64,000 nucleotides of DNA, from contig CBDHFJ010000011.1 in assembly GCA_965262315.1 (NCBI GenBank), positions 48,667-112,666 of the forward strand, given 5' to 3'. The DNA comes from JBCCFK01 sp965262315. GTDB lineage: Bacteria; Actinomycetota; Acidimicrobiia; Acidimicrobiales; UBA8592. Shown piece after piece: positions 44,351 to 53,474 of the stretch; the first letter of the stretch is position 1; each line of letters opens with the position of its first letter. The notes beneath the pieces were generated by a model. The model searched no databases, was not told the origin of the DNA, and saw nothing but the letters and a program-made list of their open reading frames with translations. The position numbers were made by a program, and so were the translations under genes.

Positions 44351-44585
44351 TTCGGGCGCCCGACTACTCGTCGGCGAGCTGCCGAGCCTGTCAGTGTGGC
44401 TCGCTCGATGCGGAACGCTTCCTTCGTGCGCCCGACTACTCGTCGGCCGCCGAGCCTGTCACTGTGGCTCGCTCGATGCGGAACGCTTCCTTCGTGCGCC
44501 TGACTACTCGTCGGCGGCCGAGCCTGTCACTGTGGCTCGCTCGATGCGGAACGCTTCGATCGGGCGCCTGACTACTCGTCGGCGA
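44351..44585. repeat. Tandem array of four copies of the Fe-S gene 3' end
   Basis: The segment gactactcgtcgg recurs at 44362, 44434, 44502 and 44570 (spacings 72, 68 and 68). The last copy is the real 3' end of the Fe-S oxidoreductase gene (…QLADE stop). The most distal copy still spells QLADE-stop on the minus strand; the two middle copies lost four bases. Each full unit also carries CGAGCC-N9-GGCTCG, a small hairpin. This is tandem duplication of a gene end with its downstream hairpin. Confidence 0.88.
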
Positions 44586-47496
44586 GCTGCTGAGCTTGAT
44601 AGCGCCAGCTGAAGCGGCCGAAGTTGCCCGGGATCCCGAACTCCTCCTCGATGGCTGCGACCTCGTCGTCGGTCAGCGCAGCCACGGCCGCGAAGGTCGT
44701 GATGCCTCGCTCGGTGAGACGCTGGGCCGTGTAGGGGTCGACGCCGCGGATGGCGGCGAGGTTGTCGCGCTTGCCGCCCGGCGCCGGAGCCGGCGCGGCG
44801 GTCTTGGCTTCGGCAGCCGCTTCGGCCTCGGCCTGGTTCATCGCGGCAGGCGACTCCTCGGGCGGCGCGTCATCGACCGGCTTCGGGTGGGTGTTCGCCA
44901 GCGTGAAGCCGGCTGCCTGCGCACTCTCCTCGGTGTCGAACCACACCTCGGCGATCGTCGCTCGATAGCTCCGGCTGTCGGGCCGGTGGTACAGCATCGA
45001 GTCGTCGTTGCCCTTGATGGTGAAGCCCTCGGGCGCCGAGTTGTCCGGCAGCGGCGCATGGGACCCCGCGCCGTACGGGCCGGCCTCCTCCACCTCGGGC
45101 TCGATGACCTCGACGTCGGCGTCGGCAACAGCCTCGACCTGGTCGGTCTCGGGAGCATCGAGCACCGCCGTGGCGGTCTGGGCCTCCATGAAGGTCTGCA
45201 GCGCCTCGGTGCCGGCCACCGCGTCGGCCGGCATGGCCTCCGCCCGAACCCGCAAGGGGTCGGTGATGTCGAGCTCGATCTCCTCGGCGGCGAGGCGCTC
45301 GCCCTCCTCGATGGCCTCGAGGATGTGCATCGAGATGTCCGCCACGCGGACCTCGTCCTCTTCCTTGCCGGCCGCCTTCACGCCGTCGTCCATCATGATG
45401 TAGCAGAAGGGGCAGGCGGTCGCGACCCGGCTGGCACCGGTCTCGACGAGCTCCTGGGCTCGGACGTCGTTGACCTTCGGCCCGATGTCCTCCTCCATCC
45501 ACATCCGGGCACCACCGGCGCCGCAGCACATGCCCTTGGTACCGTTGCGTGGTGCCTCGACGATCTCGACGCCCGCGAGGGAGCCGATGACCTTGCGGGG
45601 AGCCATGTAGACGTCGTTGTGGCGACCCAGGTAGCAGGAGTCGTGATAGACGATCCGCTCGGTCAGGGTGGCCGCCGACATGTCCAGGCTGCCGTCCTCG
45701 ATCAGGATCTCCAGCAGCTGGCTGTGGTGGATGACCTCGTAGTTGCCGCCCAGCTGGGGGTACTCGTTGGCCAGCGTGTTGAAGCAGTGCGGGCACTGGG
45801 TGATGATCTTCTTCACGCCCATGCCGTCGAGGGTCTCGATGTTCTGCATGGCGAGCATCTGGAAGATGTACTCGTTGCCCGAACGACGGGCGGGGTCACC
45901 GGTGCAGTTCTCGGCCGGGCCGAGGATCGACACCTCGATGCCTGCTCGCTGGAGCAGCTTGGCCATCGACTGGGTGACCTTCTTGTTCTTGTCGTCGAAC
46001 GAGCCGGCGCAGCCCACCCAGTACAGGTACTCGGACGTGAGCGGGTCGCCGCCGTCGAGGATCTCGATGCCCTCGATGTCGTTGGCCCAGTCGGCACGCT
46101 CGCTCTGGGAGATCGCCCAGGGGTTGCCCGAGTTCTCCATGGCCCGGTAGGCGTTGCCCAGCTCGGACGGGAAGTCCGACTCCATCAGCGACTTGTAGCG
46201 CCGCATGTCGAGGATCTTGTCGAGGATCTCGATGTTGACCGGGCAGATCTCGTCGCACGCCTTGCAGCTGGTGCAGGCCCAGAGCTCGTCGTTGGTGACC
46301 CGGTCGAACATCCAATTGGCCGGGACCGTGATCTCGGCGTCGACGCCCAGCGGCGGGCTGACCTCGGGGTCACCGGTGCGCGCCATGACCTCGCCGGTCT
46401 TGAGGACGATCTCGCGCGGGTCGAGGGGCTTGCCGGTGGCGTGCGCCGGGCACACCGAGGTGCAGCGGCCGCACATGGTGCAGGCGTCGGTGTCGAGCAG
46501 CTGCTTCCAGGTGAAGTCCTCGATGGTGGAGGCCCCGAAGCTCTCGAGCTCGGTCTCCATCAGGTTGGGCATGGGCTTCATCGCACCCTTGGGACGCTCA
46601 CGGTCCTTCAGGTACATGTTCAGGGGCGACGTGAAGATGTGGCGCAGCATCGTCATCGGCAGCAACAGCAGGAAGGCGATGAAGCTGATGACGTGGGCGT
46701 ACCACCAGCCCTGGTGCCACCCACTCAGGTTGCCGAGGCCGTCGACGGCGAGTGCCAGCGGGTACCCGATGACCGACCACTTCTCGAAGTCGGGATTGCC
46801 GTCGTTGGCGATGCGGAACGCCTCGGCGCCGAAGCCGGTGACGGCGAGCGCGAAGAACGTGCCGAGGATGACGGCGTGCTCGGGCTTGGACTTGATGCGG
46901 ATGCGGTAGGGCCGCATCGAGCGGGGGCCGTAGCGACGGACGATGGCCCAGGTGGTGCCGATCAACAGCATCGCGCCGGCGATGTCGCCCACGGCCGAGT
47001 AGCCCTTGTAGACGCCGCCGTGCAGGAACTTCAGGTCGTTGGGCAGCTGGTGATCGATCTCGAGCGTGGTGGTGACCCCCAGCAGGATGATGAAGCTGAA
47101 GTAGATCATCGAGTGCATGATCCCGGCTGCGGGCTCACGCATGAGCGTCTGCATGTAGAGGCCGGCGCGGAGGTCCTTCGCGCGGCGCTCCACGTTCTTG
47201 GTGGTCGTCGACCGGTTGTCGGGCGCGCCGCGGCCCCAGTTCTTCACCCGCTTCGAGAACTCCCACGCTCCCCAGATGATGATGATCGGGAGGATCGTGT
47301 AGAAGACCACCTTGGCGGCCGTCGGGATGTTGCCGAACACCGTGCGATGGATCTCGCTGTCGCCCTTCTGGTCGAAGATGGCGGCTGCGATACCCGAACC
47401 CGCGGTGAACAGGGCAACGCCGATACCCAACGCGAGCACCCAGTGCTGGGGCCGCATGCGGAACGACGTGGCTTCGGTCTCTGTGCTCTCGCTCAT
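44572..47496 (-). CDS. Membrane Fe-S oxidoreductase (HdrD/GlpC-like with NarI-like domain)
   Basis: 974 residues. About six N-terminal helices (18-300) form a NarI-like cytochrome b region. Two [4Fe-4S] motifs follow: CTMCGRCTSVCPAHATG and CTSCKACDEICPVNIE. Two CCG domains come next (ENCTGDPARR, CPHCFNTLANEYP; HDSCYLGRHND, MCCGAGGARMW, ACPFCYIMM), as in heterodisulfide-reductase-like electron-transfer proteins. The C-terminus is unusual: an acidic linker, a small domain with FTIKGNDDSMLYHRPDS…AEVWF, and a helix-hairpin-helix-like end (LAAIRGVDPYTAQRLTERGI). It should pass electrons between quinone and a soluble acceptor. No Shine-Dalgarno is apparent. Confidence 0.9.
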   Translation of the reverse strand: MSESTETEATSFRMRPQHWVLALGIGVALFTAGSGIAAAIFDQKGDSEIHRTVFGNIPTAAKVVFYTILPIIIIWGAWEFSKRVKNWGRGAPDNRSTTTKNVERRAKDLRAGLYMQTLMREPAAGIMHSMIYFSFIILLGVTTTLEIDHQLPNDLKFLHGGVYKGYSAVGDIAGAMLLIGTTWAIVRRYGPRSMRPYRIRIKSKPEHAVILGTFFALAVTGFGAEAFRIANDGNPDFEKWSVIGYPLALAVDGLGNLSGWHQGWWYAHVISFIAFLLLLPMTMLRHIFTSPLNMYLKDRERPKGAMKPMPNLMETELESFGASTIEDFTWKQLLDTDACTMCGRCTSVCPAHATGKPLDPREIVLKTGEVMARTGDPEVSPPLGVDAEITVPANWMFDRVTNDELWACTSCKACDEICPVNIEILDKILDMRRYKSLMESDFPSELGNAYRAMENSGNPWAISQSERADWANDIEGIEILDGGDPLTSEYLYWVGCAGSFDDKNKKVTQSMAKLLQRAGIEVSILGPAENCTGDPARRSGNEYIFQMLAMQNIETLDGMGVKKIITQCPHCFNTLANEYPQLGGNYEVIHHSQLLEILIEDGSLDMSAATLTERIVYHDSCYLGRHNDVYMAPRKVIGSLAGVEIVEAPRNGTKGMCCGAGGARMWMEEDIGPKVNDVRAQELVETGASRVATACPFCYIMMDDGVKAAGKEEDEVRVADISMHILEAIEEGERLAAEEIELDITDPLRVRAEAMPADAVAGTEALQTFMEAQTATAVLDAPETDQVEAVADADVEVIEPEVEEAGPYGAGSHAPLPDNSAPEGFTIKGNDDSMLYHRPDSRSYRATIAEVWFDTEESAQAAGFTLANTHPKPVDDAPPEESPAAMNQAEAEAAAEAKTAAPAPAPGGKRDNLAAIRGVDPYTAQRLTERGITTFAAVAALTDDEVAAIEEEFGIPGNFGRFSWRYQAQQLADE

Positions 47497-47547
47497 AGCT
47501 GCGACAACGGTAGTTGCCTCGACGAGGCGAGAGGGAGTTGTGACTCG

Positions 47548-47574
47548 GATTCGTGGCGGAGCGCCGAGCGAATC
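47548..47574. promoter_or_regulatory. Nested inverted repeat in the Fe-S gene / wHTH gene gap
   Basis: GATTCG (47548-47553) pairs with CGAATC (47569-47574), and inside them GGCG (47555-47558) pairs with CGCC (47562-47565). It lies about 50 bases upstream of the Fe-S gene start, between divergent genes. Possible operator or leader hairpin. Confidence 0.4.
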
Positions 47575-47614
47575 ACTGCTGCCGTCGCTGATCGGGGCCG
47601 AATCTGTCGCGGAC

Positions 47615-47628
47615 GTGTGAGTTCACAC
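47615..47628. promoter_or_regulatory. GTGTGA-GT-TCACAC operator candidate
   Basis: A perfect 6-2-6 inverted repeat, 43 bases upstream of the winged-helix regulator start and in the region divergent with the Fe-S oxidoreductase. Site and position suit autoregulation by the regulator, though the binder is unknown. Confidence 0.45.
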
Positions 47629-47671
47629 CGCCGAAACAAACGGGAAATGATGCCCTCGTAGGTTCGGCGCC

Positions 47672-48163
47672 ATGGAGGTCGTGTCGCTCAGGTGGCCGTT
47701 GGAGGAGGACCGCCGCAGGGTCCTGTCAGGTGAGGGTGTTCCCCGCCTCCTCATCGTCGCGGGGGAGGATCCACCGCCGATGCTGGATGGACCGCTGGAG
47801 GACTGGATCCGGGTGCCCGCATCCGAGCTCGACCGCGCCGCTCGCGTGGAGGGCCTGCGCCAGCGTGCGATGGGCGAACGCGCTCGCGGTATCCCCACCA
47901 TCGACGAGGACGGTCTCGTGCGCGCCGGACCGGCCTGGGTCGCGGTGCCACCGGTCGAGGCGCGGCTGGCGACCACCTTCATCGAACGGTTCGGAGCGGT
48001 GGTGTCGCGGCGCGACCTGACCGAGGCCGCCTGGCCCGAGGGAGTGGGTGAACGCAATGTGCTCGACGTGCGCATCCTCCGCCTCCGTCGCCGCCTCGAC
48101 CAGATCGGTCTGGTGATCCGAACGGTCCGCAGCCGCGGCTACCTCATGGAGTGGGCCGTCTAG
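47672..48163 (+). CDS. Winged-helix transcriptional regulator (OmpR/PhoB-type C-terminal domain)
   Basis: 163 residues. The first 90 residues (RVLSGEGVPRLLIVAGEDPPP…DWIRVPASELD) resemble a degenerate receiver-like or unique N-domain without a phosphoacceptor Asp motif. Residues about 92-160 are a winged helix: ARLATTFIERFGAVVSRRDLTEAAWPEG, NVLDVRILRLRRRLDQIG and VIRTVRSRGYLMEW. Orphan regulator, divergent from the Fe-S oxidoreductase. An inverted repeat at 47615-47628 may be its site. Confidence 0.8.
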   Translation: MEVVSLRWPLEEDRRRVLSGEGVPRLLIVAGEDPPPMLDGPLEDWIRVPASELDRAARVEGLRQRAMGERARGIPTIDEDGLVRAGPAWVAVPPVEARLATTFIERFGAVVSRRDLTEAAWPEGVGERNVLDVRILRLRRRLDQIGLVIRTVRSRGYLMEWAV

Positions 48164-48244
48164 TCCAGCATCGCGGCTGACTTCACCCGGCGCGCCCTCG
48201 CCCGTCGCGACCGGTCGCTCCGAGGACGGTCTCCGGGGGGGTGT

Positions 48245-48646
48245 TCAGAAGTCGCGCAGCGCCTGCCACCACGCCTGGACCACCAGCGGATGGCCGGCCT
48301 GCTTCGAGCGCGTGAGCTCGTCCGCGTCGGCGGGAAGCTCCTGCGGCAGGGTCGGGCCCAGATCGGACGCACCCTGGATCGGGTCGAGCCACTCCAGTTC
48401 GATCGATTCCAGCAGGGACCGGAAGTCCGGCGCCTCGTGATGATCGCTGGTCTGGTGCGCCATGAACGCCACGTAGTCGTCGAAGGACTCGAGGCAGTAG
48501 TACGAGCGGGGCTCGGCGCCTCGCCAGTACTCGTACCGGCGGCATCCCGGCTCCTGGTTGGTGGCCTCGTACATCATCCTGGCCACCTCCTCGAAGTCGG
48601 CTTCCTTGCCCTCGAAGATCCTGATCTTGGCCACGAAGGTCGCCAT
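48245..48646 (-). CDS. Antibiotic biosynthesis monooxygenase (ABM)-domain protein
   Basis: 133 residues. A ferredoxin-like ABM domain (about 1-95): FVAKIRIFEGKEADFEEVARMM, NQEPGCRRYEYWRG, YYCLESFDDYVAFMAHQTS. GAGGAG five bases before ATG 48646 is a strong ribosome-binding site. The C-terminal 35 residues (ELPADADELTRSKQAG…) are outside the usual domain. Members degrade haem, oxidise quinols or have unknown roles; no haem-ligand pair is evident. The gap 48164-48244 has a 12-base palindrome, GCGACCGGTCGC (48207-48218). Confidence 0.8.
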   Translation of the reverse strand: MATFVAKIRIFEGKEADFEEVARMMYEATNQEPGCRRYEYWRGAEPRSYYCLESFDDYVAFMAHQTSDHHEAPDFRSLLESIELEWLDPIQGASDLGPTLPQELPADADELTRSKQAGHPLVVQAWWQALRDF

Positions 48647-48707
48647 GGTGCTCCTCTTCCCTCTCGCGAACGTGCGAGCGAGTCTTGCAGCGGGCGCGGC
48701 GGGTTGC

Positions 48708-49670
48708 TCAGCGACGCTCGCCGGCGTCCGCGGCGACCACGTCGGGCGGGCCCACGATCTGGGGATCCGGCGAGCCGACCACGGCCTCGTCCTTGTCGGG
48801 ATAGTCGAGACGGTTCAACACGAACCGCATCGCTTCGGTGCGGCCCCGCTTCTTGTCGTTGGATCGCACGACGGTCCACGGCGCCAGGTCCGAATGGGTG
48901 TTCCGGAACATGTTGTCCTTGGCTTCGGTGTAGTCGCCCCACCGATCGAGGCTCGCCAGGTCCACCGGACTCAGCTTCCACTGCCGGACCGGGTCGATGC
49001 GACGGATGGTGAAGCGGGTGAGCTGCTCGCGGCGCGACACCGAGAACCACAGCTTGACCAGGATGATCCCCGACCGCACGAGCATCTGCTCGAGCTGCGG
49101 GACATCACGCATGAACTCCTCGTATTCGTCGTCGGTGCAGAAGCCCATGACCGGCTCGACGACGGCCCGGTTGTACCAGGAACGGTCGAACAGGACGATC
49201 TCACCAGCGGTCGGGAAGTGGGCCACGTACCGCTGGAAGTACCACTGCCCCCGCTCGCGCTCGGATGGCGCCGACAAGGCGACGACTCGCGTGCCTCGGG
49301 GGTTGAGGTGTTCGGTGAACCGCTTGATCGTGCCGCCCTTGCCGGCTGCATCACGACCCTCGAACACCACGACCAGACGCTGGCCGGTCTCCTGGATCCA
49401 GCTCTGTGCCTTGAGGAGTTCGATCTGGAGGGCCCGCTTGAAGACCTCGTACTCCTCACGGGTCATACGCTCGTCGTACGGGTATCCCTCCGTCCAGGTG
49501 TCGACCGGGAGCCCGTCGGGTCCGATCAGCACGGGATCGTCGACCTCGTCGAAGGTTCCCTCCACGAAGTGACCTCGGGCGATGAGCTCCTCGACGGTCA
49601 GCTCACGCAGCGCAGTGATGTGATCCTCGAGCTCGACGGCCTGCACGGGATCGTTGGGATCTTCGACCAT
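48708..49670 (-). CDS. ppk2: Polyphosphate kinase 2 family protein
   Basis: 320 residues, the length of single-domain PPK2. Walker A is FEGRDAAGKGGTIKRF (about 103-118); the Walker B/lid region is LFDRSWYNRAVVEPVMGF (160-176). The conserved WKLSPVDLASLDRW and WTVVRSNDKKRGR segments follow. PPK2 uses polyphosphate to phosphorylate nucleotides (or the reverse). I cannot tell whether ADP, GDP or AMP is preferred. Monocistronic; a weak AGGA precedes ATG 49670. The gap to the next gene (49671-49784, downstream side) shows nothing notable. Confidence 0.92.
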   Translation of the reverse strand: MVEDPNDPVQAVELEDHITALRELTVEELIARGHFVEGTFDEVDDPVLIGPDGLPVDTWTEGYPYDERMTREEYEVFKRALQIELLKAQSWIQETGQRLVVVFEGRDAAGKGGTIKRFTEHLNPRGTRVVALSAPSERERGQWYFQRYVAHFPTAGEIVLFDRSWYNRAVVEPVMGFCTDDEYEEFMRDVPQLEQMLVRSGIILVKLWFSVSRREQLTRFTIRRIDPVRQWKLSPVDLASLDRWGDYTEAKDNMFRNTHSDLAPWTVVRSNDKKRGRTEAMRFVLNRLDYPDKDEAVVGSPDPQIVGPPDVVAADAGERR

Positions 49671-49784
49671 GTCCCGGTCCTAACACGGCGCCGGCGCCGG
49701 ACCAACCGGCCGGAGCCGGGCGCGTCGGGTGTTCACCTCGACGTCACCTCCCGGCAGCCGAGACGTTGCCCGTCGGGCCGTTGA

Positions 49785-50654
49785 TCAGACCGCGGCGGGG
49801 GCGGCGTGCGCCGCCAGAAGACCCGCGGGGTTGACGGTCGTACGCCCATCGGCCTCGATGTAGAGATCCGGGGTGATGCGTCCCGTCCACCGCTCGACCA
49901 GCAGCGCCGTATTGGCATCGGTGCCGGTGAAGCGCTCGGGACCGCTGGCCGACTCGTGATGGGTGACGATGCTCGCCGGCTCGTACCGGATGCGACCACC
50001 GGCTGCCCGGAGCTGGAAGCACAGATCGACGTCCTCGAACCCGTTCCAGTACTGCTCGTCGAACCCGCCGACGGCGAAGAAGGCGGTCCGGTCGATGGCC
50101 ATGCATGCGCCGGTCACGACGGCGACCTCGCGCTGGCGCTGCGCGAGGGGATGGCTCGGTGGCACCTGGTATGGCATGTGCATCGGCAACGGCGTGGGGT
50201 CACCGACCTTCTCGGCAATGACCACACCCGCGTGCTGGACGGTGCCGTCCGGGAACAGCAGCAGCGATCCGGCCGCGACGACGCCCTCGCCCTTCAGGGC
50301 CTCCAGCAACGGCGGCAACCATCGGGGCCAGACCTCGGTGTCGTTGTTGAGGAAGACCAAGCGATCGCTCGCTGCCGCGAGCGCGCCCTGGTTGCACGCC
50401 ACGGAGAATCCGAGGTTCACGTCGTTGCGAATGACCTTCACGTCGCCCGACAGGCCGGCGAGCAGCGCCGGCGTTTCGTCGGACGAGGCGTTGTCGACGA
50501 CGACGATCTCGTGGTCGACATCGGCCGTGTGCGCGGCCAGAGCGGCGAGACACGCCGCGGTCAGATCGGCCCGGTTGAACACCGGGATGATGACGCTCGC
50601 CTCGTACAGCGGCGGCTCGGTCGGGACGAAGGGCAGGTCGGATGCACCGGTCAT
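49785..50654 (-). CDS. Family 2 glycosyltransferase (rhamnosyltransferase-like)
   Basis: 289 residues. GT-A domain with EASVIIPVFNRADLTAACLAAL, VVVDNASSDETPALLAGL, LGFSVACNQGALAA, the DxD-type FLNNDTEVWPRWLPPLL, and GGFDEQYWNGFEDVDLCFQL with the catalytic ED. Ribosome-binding GAGG lies six bases before ATG 50654 and overlaps the upstream stop. Cotranscribed with the 880-residue GT gene upstream; likely extends a glycan chain or modifies a protein. Confidence 0.9.
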   Translation of the reverse strand: MTGASDLPFVPTEPPLYEASVIIPVFNRADLTAACLAALAAHTADVDHEIVVVDNASSDETPALLAGLSGDVKVIRNDVNLGFSVACNQGALAAASDRLVFLNNDTEVWPRWLPPLLEALKGEGVVAAGSLLLFPDGTVQHAGVVIAEKVGDPTPLPMHMPYQVPPSHPLAQRQREVAVVTGACMAIDRTAFFAVGGFDEQYWNGFEDVDLCFQLRAAGGRIRYEPASIVTHHESASGPERFTGTDANTALLVERWTGRITPDLYIEADGRTTVNPAGLLAAHAAPAAV

Positions 50655-50661
50655 GGGGACC

Positions 50662-53304
50662 TCAGTTCATGGCGATGGAGAGCTGGTCGGCGACACGCTG
50701 GTGGCCGCCCCCGCGGAGGACGGTCACGATGCCGTCGAGCTGGGTGGCGTCGACCAGGTCGAGGTGTTCGATGAAGAGCTCGGCGACGTCCTCGCGGCCA
50801 TGGACCGCCGCGGTGACGATGCCGGTGGTGACGGCGTCGGCGTTCTGGCCGCCGGCTGCCAGGTACGAGAGGCAGGTGATGGCCGCTCGGTCGCCCGGCA
50901 ACGTGTGCCGGGCGGCGTCGATGAATCCGGAACCATCGCTGGTCAAGGCGAGCTGGAGCACCGGCGCGAACCGGTCCAGGTCCTCGGCCGTTGCTTCGAT
51001 CAGCTCGGGCCAGGCGGTCAGGTCGCCACCGGCACCGCACAGGGCCGCGGCCTCGTCCAGTGCCGGGCCGACCTCGCCGCGAGCCAGATGGGCGACCACC
51101 GAGACGTTGGCGAGCTCGTGGCCGAGCGGATCGGCGGGATCGAGATCGGTCGTCCTGACCGCGGCCACGATGTCCAGCGCCACGTCGGGGAGGCCCGACG
51201 CGGCAGCGCCGGAGGCGGCGATGATCCCGGCGCGGACGGCACCCGGCCAACGACCGAGTGCTTCGATCGCGTCGGTCACCGCGGCATCGCCCTGGCCGCG
51301 GCGCGCCCAGGCCTCTGCCGCGATGCCGAGCGCCTTCGCGCTCGTCCGGTCGGACTCGGCCGAGTCGAGTCCCAGCAGTTCGGCTGCGAGGTCTGCCTCT
51401 CCCTCGGCGACACAGCGTGCGTACTCGATCGCGTGATCCGCAGACGGCTCGTTCTGGTAGGCCTGTCGCCGCTGTGGCGCCTCTTCGAGGCGCTCGGTTC
51501 GCATGATGGCTCGCCGGAGCGGACCTTCGAGGCCCGACGAGCCGCCGAGTTCCTCGATGAGCGTCTGCACGGCGGCCAGGATCGCCGACGACGGACCGCG
51601 AGCGATCAGCTCGTCGACGAAGCGGCGATCCGCCGCGTCGACCGCCACGCGGGCAGCCGCAGTCAGGTCGAGCGTGTCGATGTCGAGCAGAAGCGGCCAC
51701 GGGTCACGGGTGGCGCTGAGCAGCGGAACCTGCGCGAGACCGAGCTCGGCGTCGCCCAGCGCGACGGCAGCGCGCACCAGGGCCCACGCTGCACCCTGCT
51801 CGGCGGCCGCGTTGCGGGCCACGAACGGCGCCGGCGAGCCCGTCGCGTCGAGCGCTGCGGCGGCCACCGCGTCCTCGTGGCGTCCTTGTCGGACCAGCGC
51901 CTCGACGAGCACCGCCACCGCGGCACGATCGGCCGGCACGGCCTCCACCGCAGCACGCGCCGTGGCCTCGGCGTCGATCGGTTCGTCGATCGCCAGGCAC
52001 ACGTTGGCGCGCAGGGTCAGCATGAGCGCCTGCACGGCGATGGGGTACGGGGAGAAGTCGCTCAGGAGCTCGTCCATCTCGGCCAGGGTCTCCCGGGCCT
52101 GACGCACCGACTGTCCACCACGGGCGAGCGACCGGTAGAGGTGTGCCCGGCGTTCAGCCGTCGGATCGTTCTCGAACGCCTTGCGAGCGAGCGCCAGATT
52201 GCGTTCGAACTTGTCCTGGCCGGACACCGCCGCGCGCTGATAGCCGATGTGGTCGATCGACAGCTCCCGTGAGCGGGCCTCGATCAGCGGGGTGCCGTCG
52301 ACGTGGACGACCTTCTCGTGCAACGCCCCCTCGAAGCGCACGTCGTCGGGGCGGAAGAGTCGAGGCTGCCACACTTCGCCGACGGCAGCGCCGGACTCGT
52401 CGACGTCCACCACCCGCGTCGCCACCAGTTCCCAGTGGTCGGCGAAGGTGTGCAGGCTCTGGCGGAAGCGTGCCGGATTCGGAACCTGGAGGCGCTCGTC
52501 GGCGTCGACCCAGAGCACGTAGCGGGCGTCTCGGCAACGGTCCAGCACCTGGTTGCGCGCCCATGCGAAGTCGTCGCGCCACTCGATGGACATGACATCC
52601 ACCCCGGCACCCACCGCGATCTCGACCGTGTCGTCGATCGAGCCCGTGTCGGCGATCTCGATCCGGTCGACGACCGCGGCCAACGAGTCGAGGCAGGCGG
52701 GCAGGGTCTCGGACTCGTCCCGGACGATGAGCGCAGCGACGAGCAAGGGGCGATCGGGGTCGGGATGGGGCGAGGCCAGCCGACCGAGGCACACCTCGTC
52801 GTGTCGGAGCACCGTGCCTTCGACCGCGAGGAACGTGCCGACCGCCTCGACTCCAGGCCCGAATGCGCCGGCGTCTGCGATCGGTTCGAGCAGCGCGGTC
52901 GTGCCGAGCATGCAGGCGGTGGACGCCTTCACCACGGCGGCGTCGCCGTGACCTTCGTCGCGATGGGGAACGACCACCTGCTGCTTCTCGGCGTGGGCGA
53001 CTGCGAGTCGAACCAACTCGTCCGCGGGAAGCTCCACGTCGTCATGGACGACGAGCACCACCTCGTCCGGGGCGAAGCCGGCGAGCGCGGCGCGGACGGC
53101 CTCGGGGCCGTGCCCGTCGACGGTCCCGATGCCGCGGTCGCGGACTCGGCGGACGGCGCCGAGACCCGGCTCGGTCGAGGCCACTGCCGTCACCGGCACA
53201 CCGGTACTCGAGCGCAGGGTCCGACAGGTCCGGAGGGTGAGGTTGCTGGGGCCGTGAGCCAGGACGAGGACCTGGTCGACCGGGGTGGCGCGTTCGGAGG
53301 CCAT
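50662..53304 (-). CDS. Large GT2/TPR-like glycosyltransferase with an N-terminal GT-A-like region
   Basis: 880 residues from ATG 53304. Residues about 8-185 look like a degenerate GT-A domain (VDQVLVLAHGPSN, EVVLVVHDDVELPADELV). A second, canonical GT2 domain starts near 190: LLVAALIVRDESETLPACLDSL, IEIADTGSIDDTVEIA, WARNQVLDRCRDARYVLWVDADERL (seen as successive motifs), RLFRPDDVRFEGALHEKV. From about 420 to the end, Ala-rich helical repeats resemble TPRs. This architecture is common in surface-glycan or flagellin-glycosylation clusters. Divergent from the 53475 operon; the start is tentative since the ribosome-binding site is weak. Confidence 0.82.
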   Translation of the reverse strand: MASERATPVDQVLVLAHGPSNLTLRTCRTLRSSTGVPVTAVASTEPGLGAVRRVRDRGIGTVDGHGPEAVRAALAGFAPDEVVLVVHDDVELPADELVRLAVAHAEKQQVVVPHRDEGHGDAAVVKASTACMLGTTALLEPIADAGAFGPGVEAVGTFLAVEGTVLRHDEVCLGRLASPHPDPDRPLLVAALIVRDESETLPACLDSLAAVVDRIEIADTGSIDDTVEIAVGAGVDVMSIEWRDDFAWARNQVLDRCRDARYVLWVDADERLQVPNPARFRQSLHTFADHWELVATRVVDVDESGAAVGEVWQPRLFRPDDVRFEGALHEKVVHVDGTPLIEARSRELSIDHIGYQRAAVSGQDKFERNLALARKAFENDPTAERRAHLYRSLARGGQSVRQARETLAEMDELLSDFSPYPIAVQALMLTLRANVCLAIDEPIDAEATARAAVEAVPADRAAVAVLVEALVRQGRHEDAVAAAALDATGSPAPFVARNAAAEQGAAWALVRAAVALGDAELGLAQVPLLSATRDPWPLLLDIDTLDLTAAARVAVDAADRRFVDELIARGPSSAILAAVQTLIEELGGSSGLEGPLRRAIMRTERLEEAPQRRQAYQNEPSADHAIEYARCVAEGEADLAAELLGLDSAESDRTSAKALGIAAEAWARRGQGDAAVTDAIEALGRWPGAVRAGIIAASGAAASGLPDVALDIVAAVRTTDLDPADPLGHELANVSVVAHLARGEVGPALDEAAALCGAGGDLTAWPELIEATAEDLDRFAPVLQLALTSDGSGFIDAARHTLPGDRAAITCLSYLAAGGQNADAVTTGIVTAAVHGREDVAELFIEHLDLVDATQLDGIVTVLRGGGHQRVADQLSIAMN

Positions 53305-53474
53305 GGCCTGTCCATCGGCGGAGCCCGGTCGGGGCTTTAGGTCTTTCGGCCCATGTCCGGTCGCGGCGGTGTGAGTCACCGGTCCTGGGTCGAATGACTC
53401 AAGTTCGTCACCGGGCAGGCCGAACAAGGGAGCGGGACAACGCAATTTCGACACTCGCACGATCGAGGCATTCG

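Noticed and set aside
44351..44585. Possible CRISPR array
   Set aside because: Four copies at 68-72 bases look array-like, but the whole unit is conserved, with no unique spacers, and it derives from the adjacent gene end; no cas genes.
44596..47661. 1021-residue plus-strand open frame
   Set aside because: Shadow of the Fe-S oxidoreductase, whose Cys motifs are unambiguous on the minus strand; high-GC DNA gives long antisense frames.
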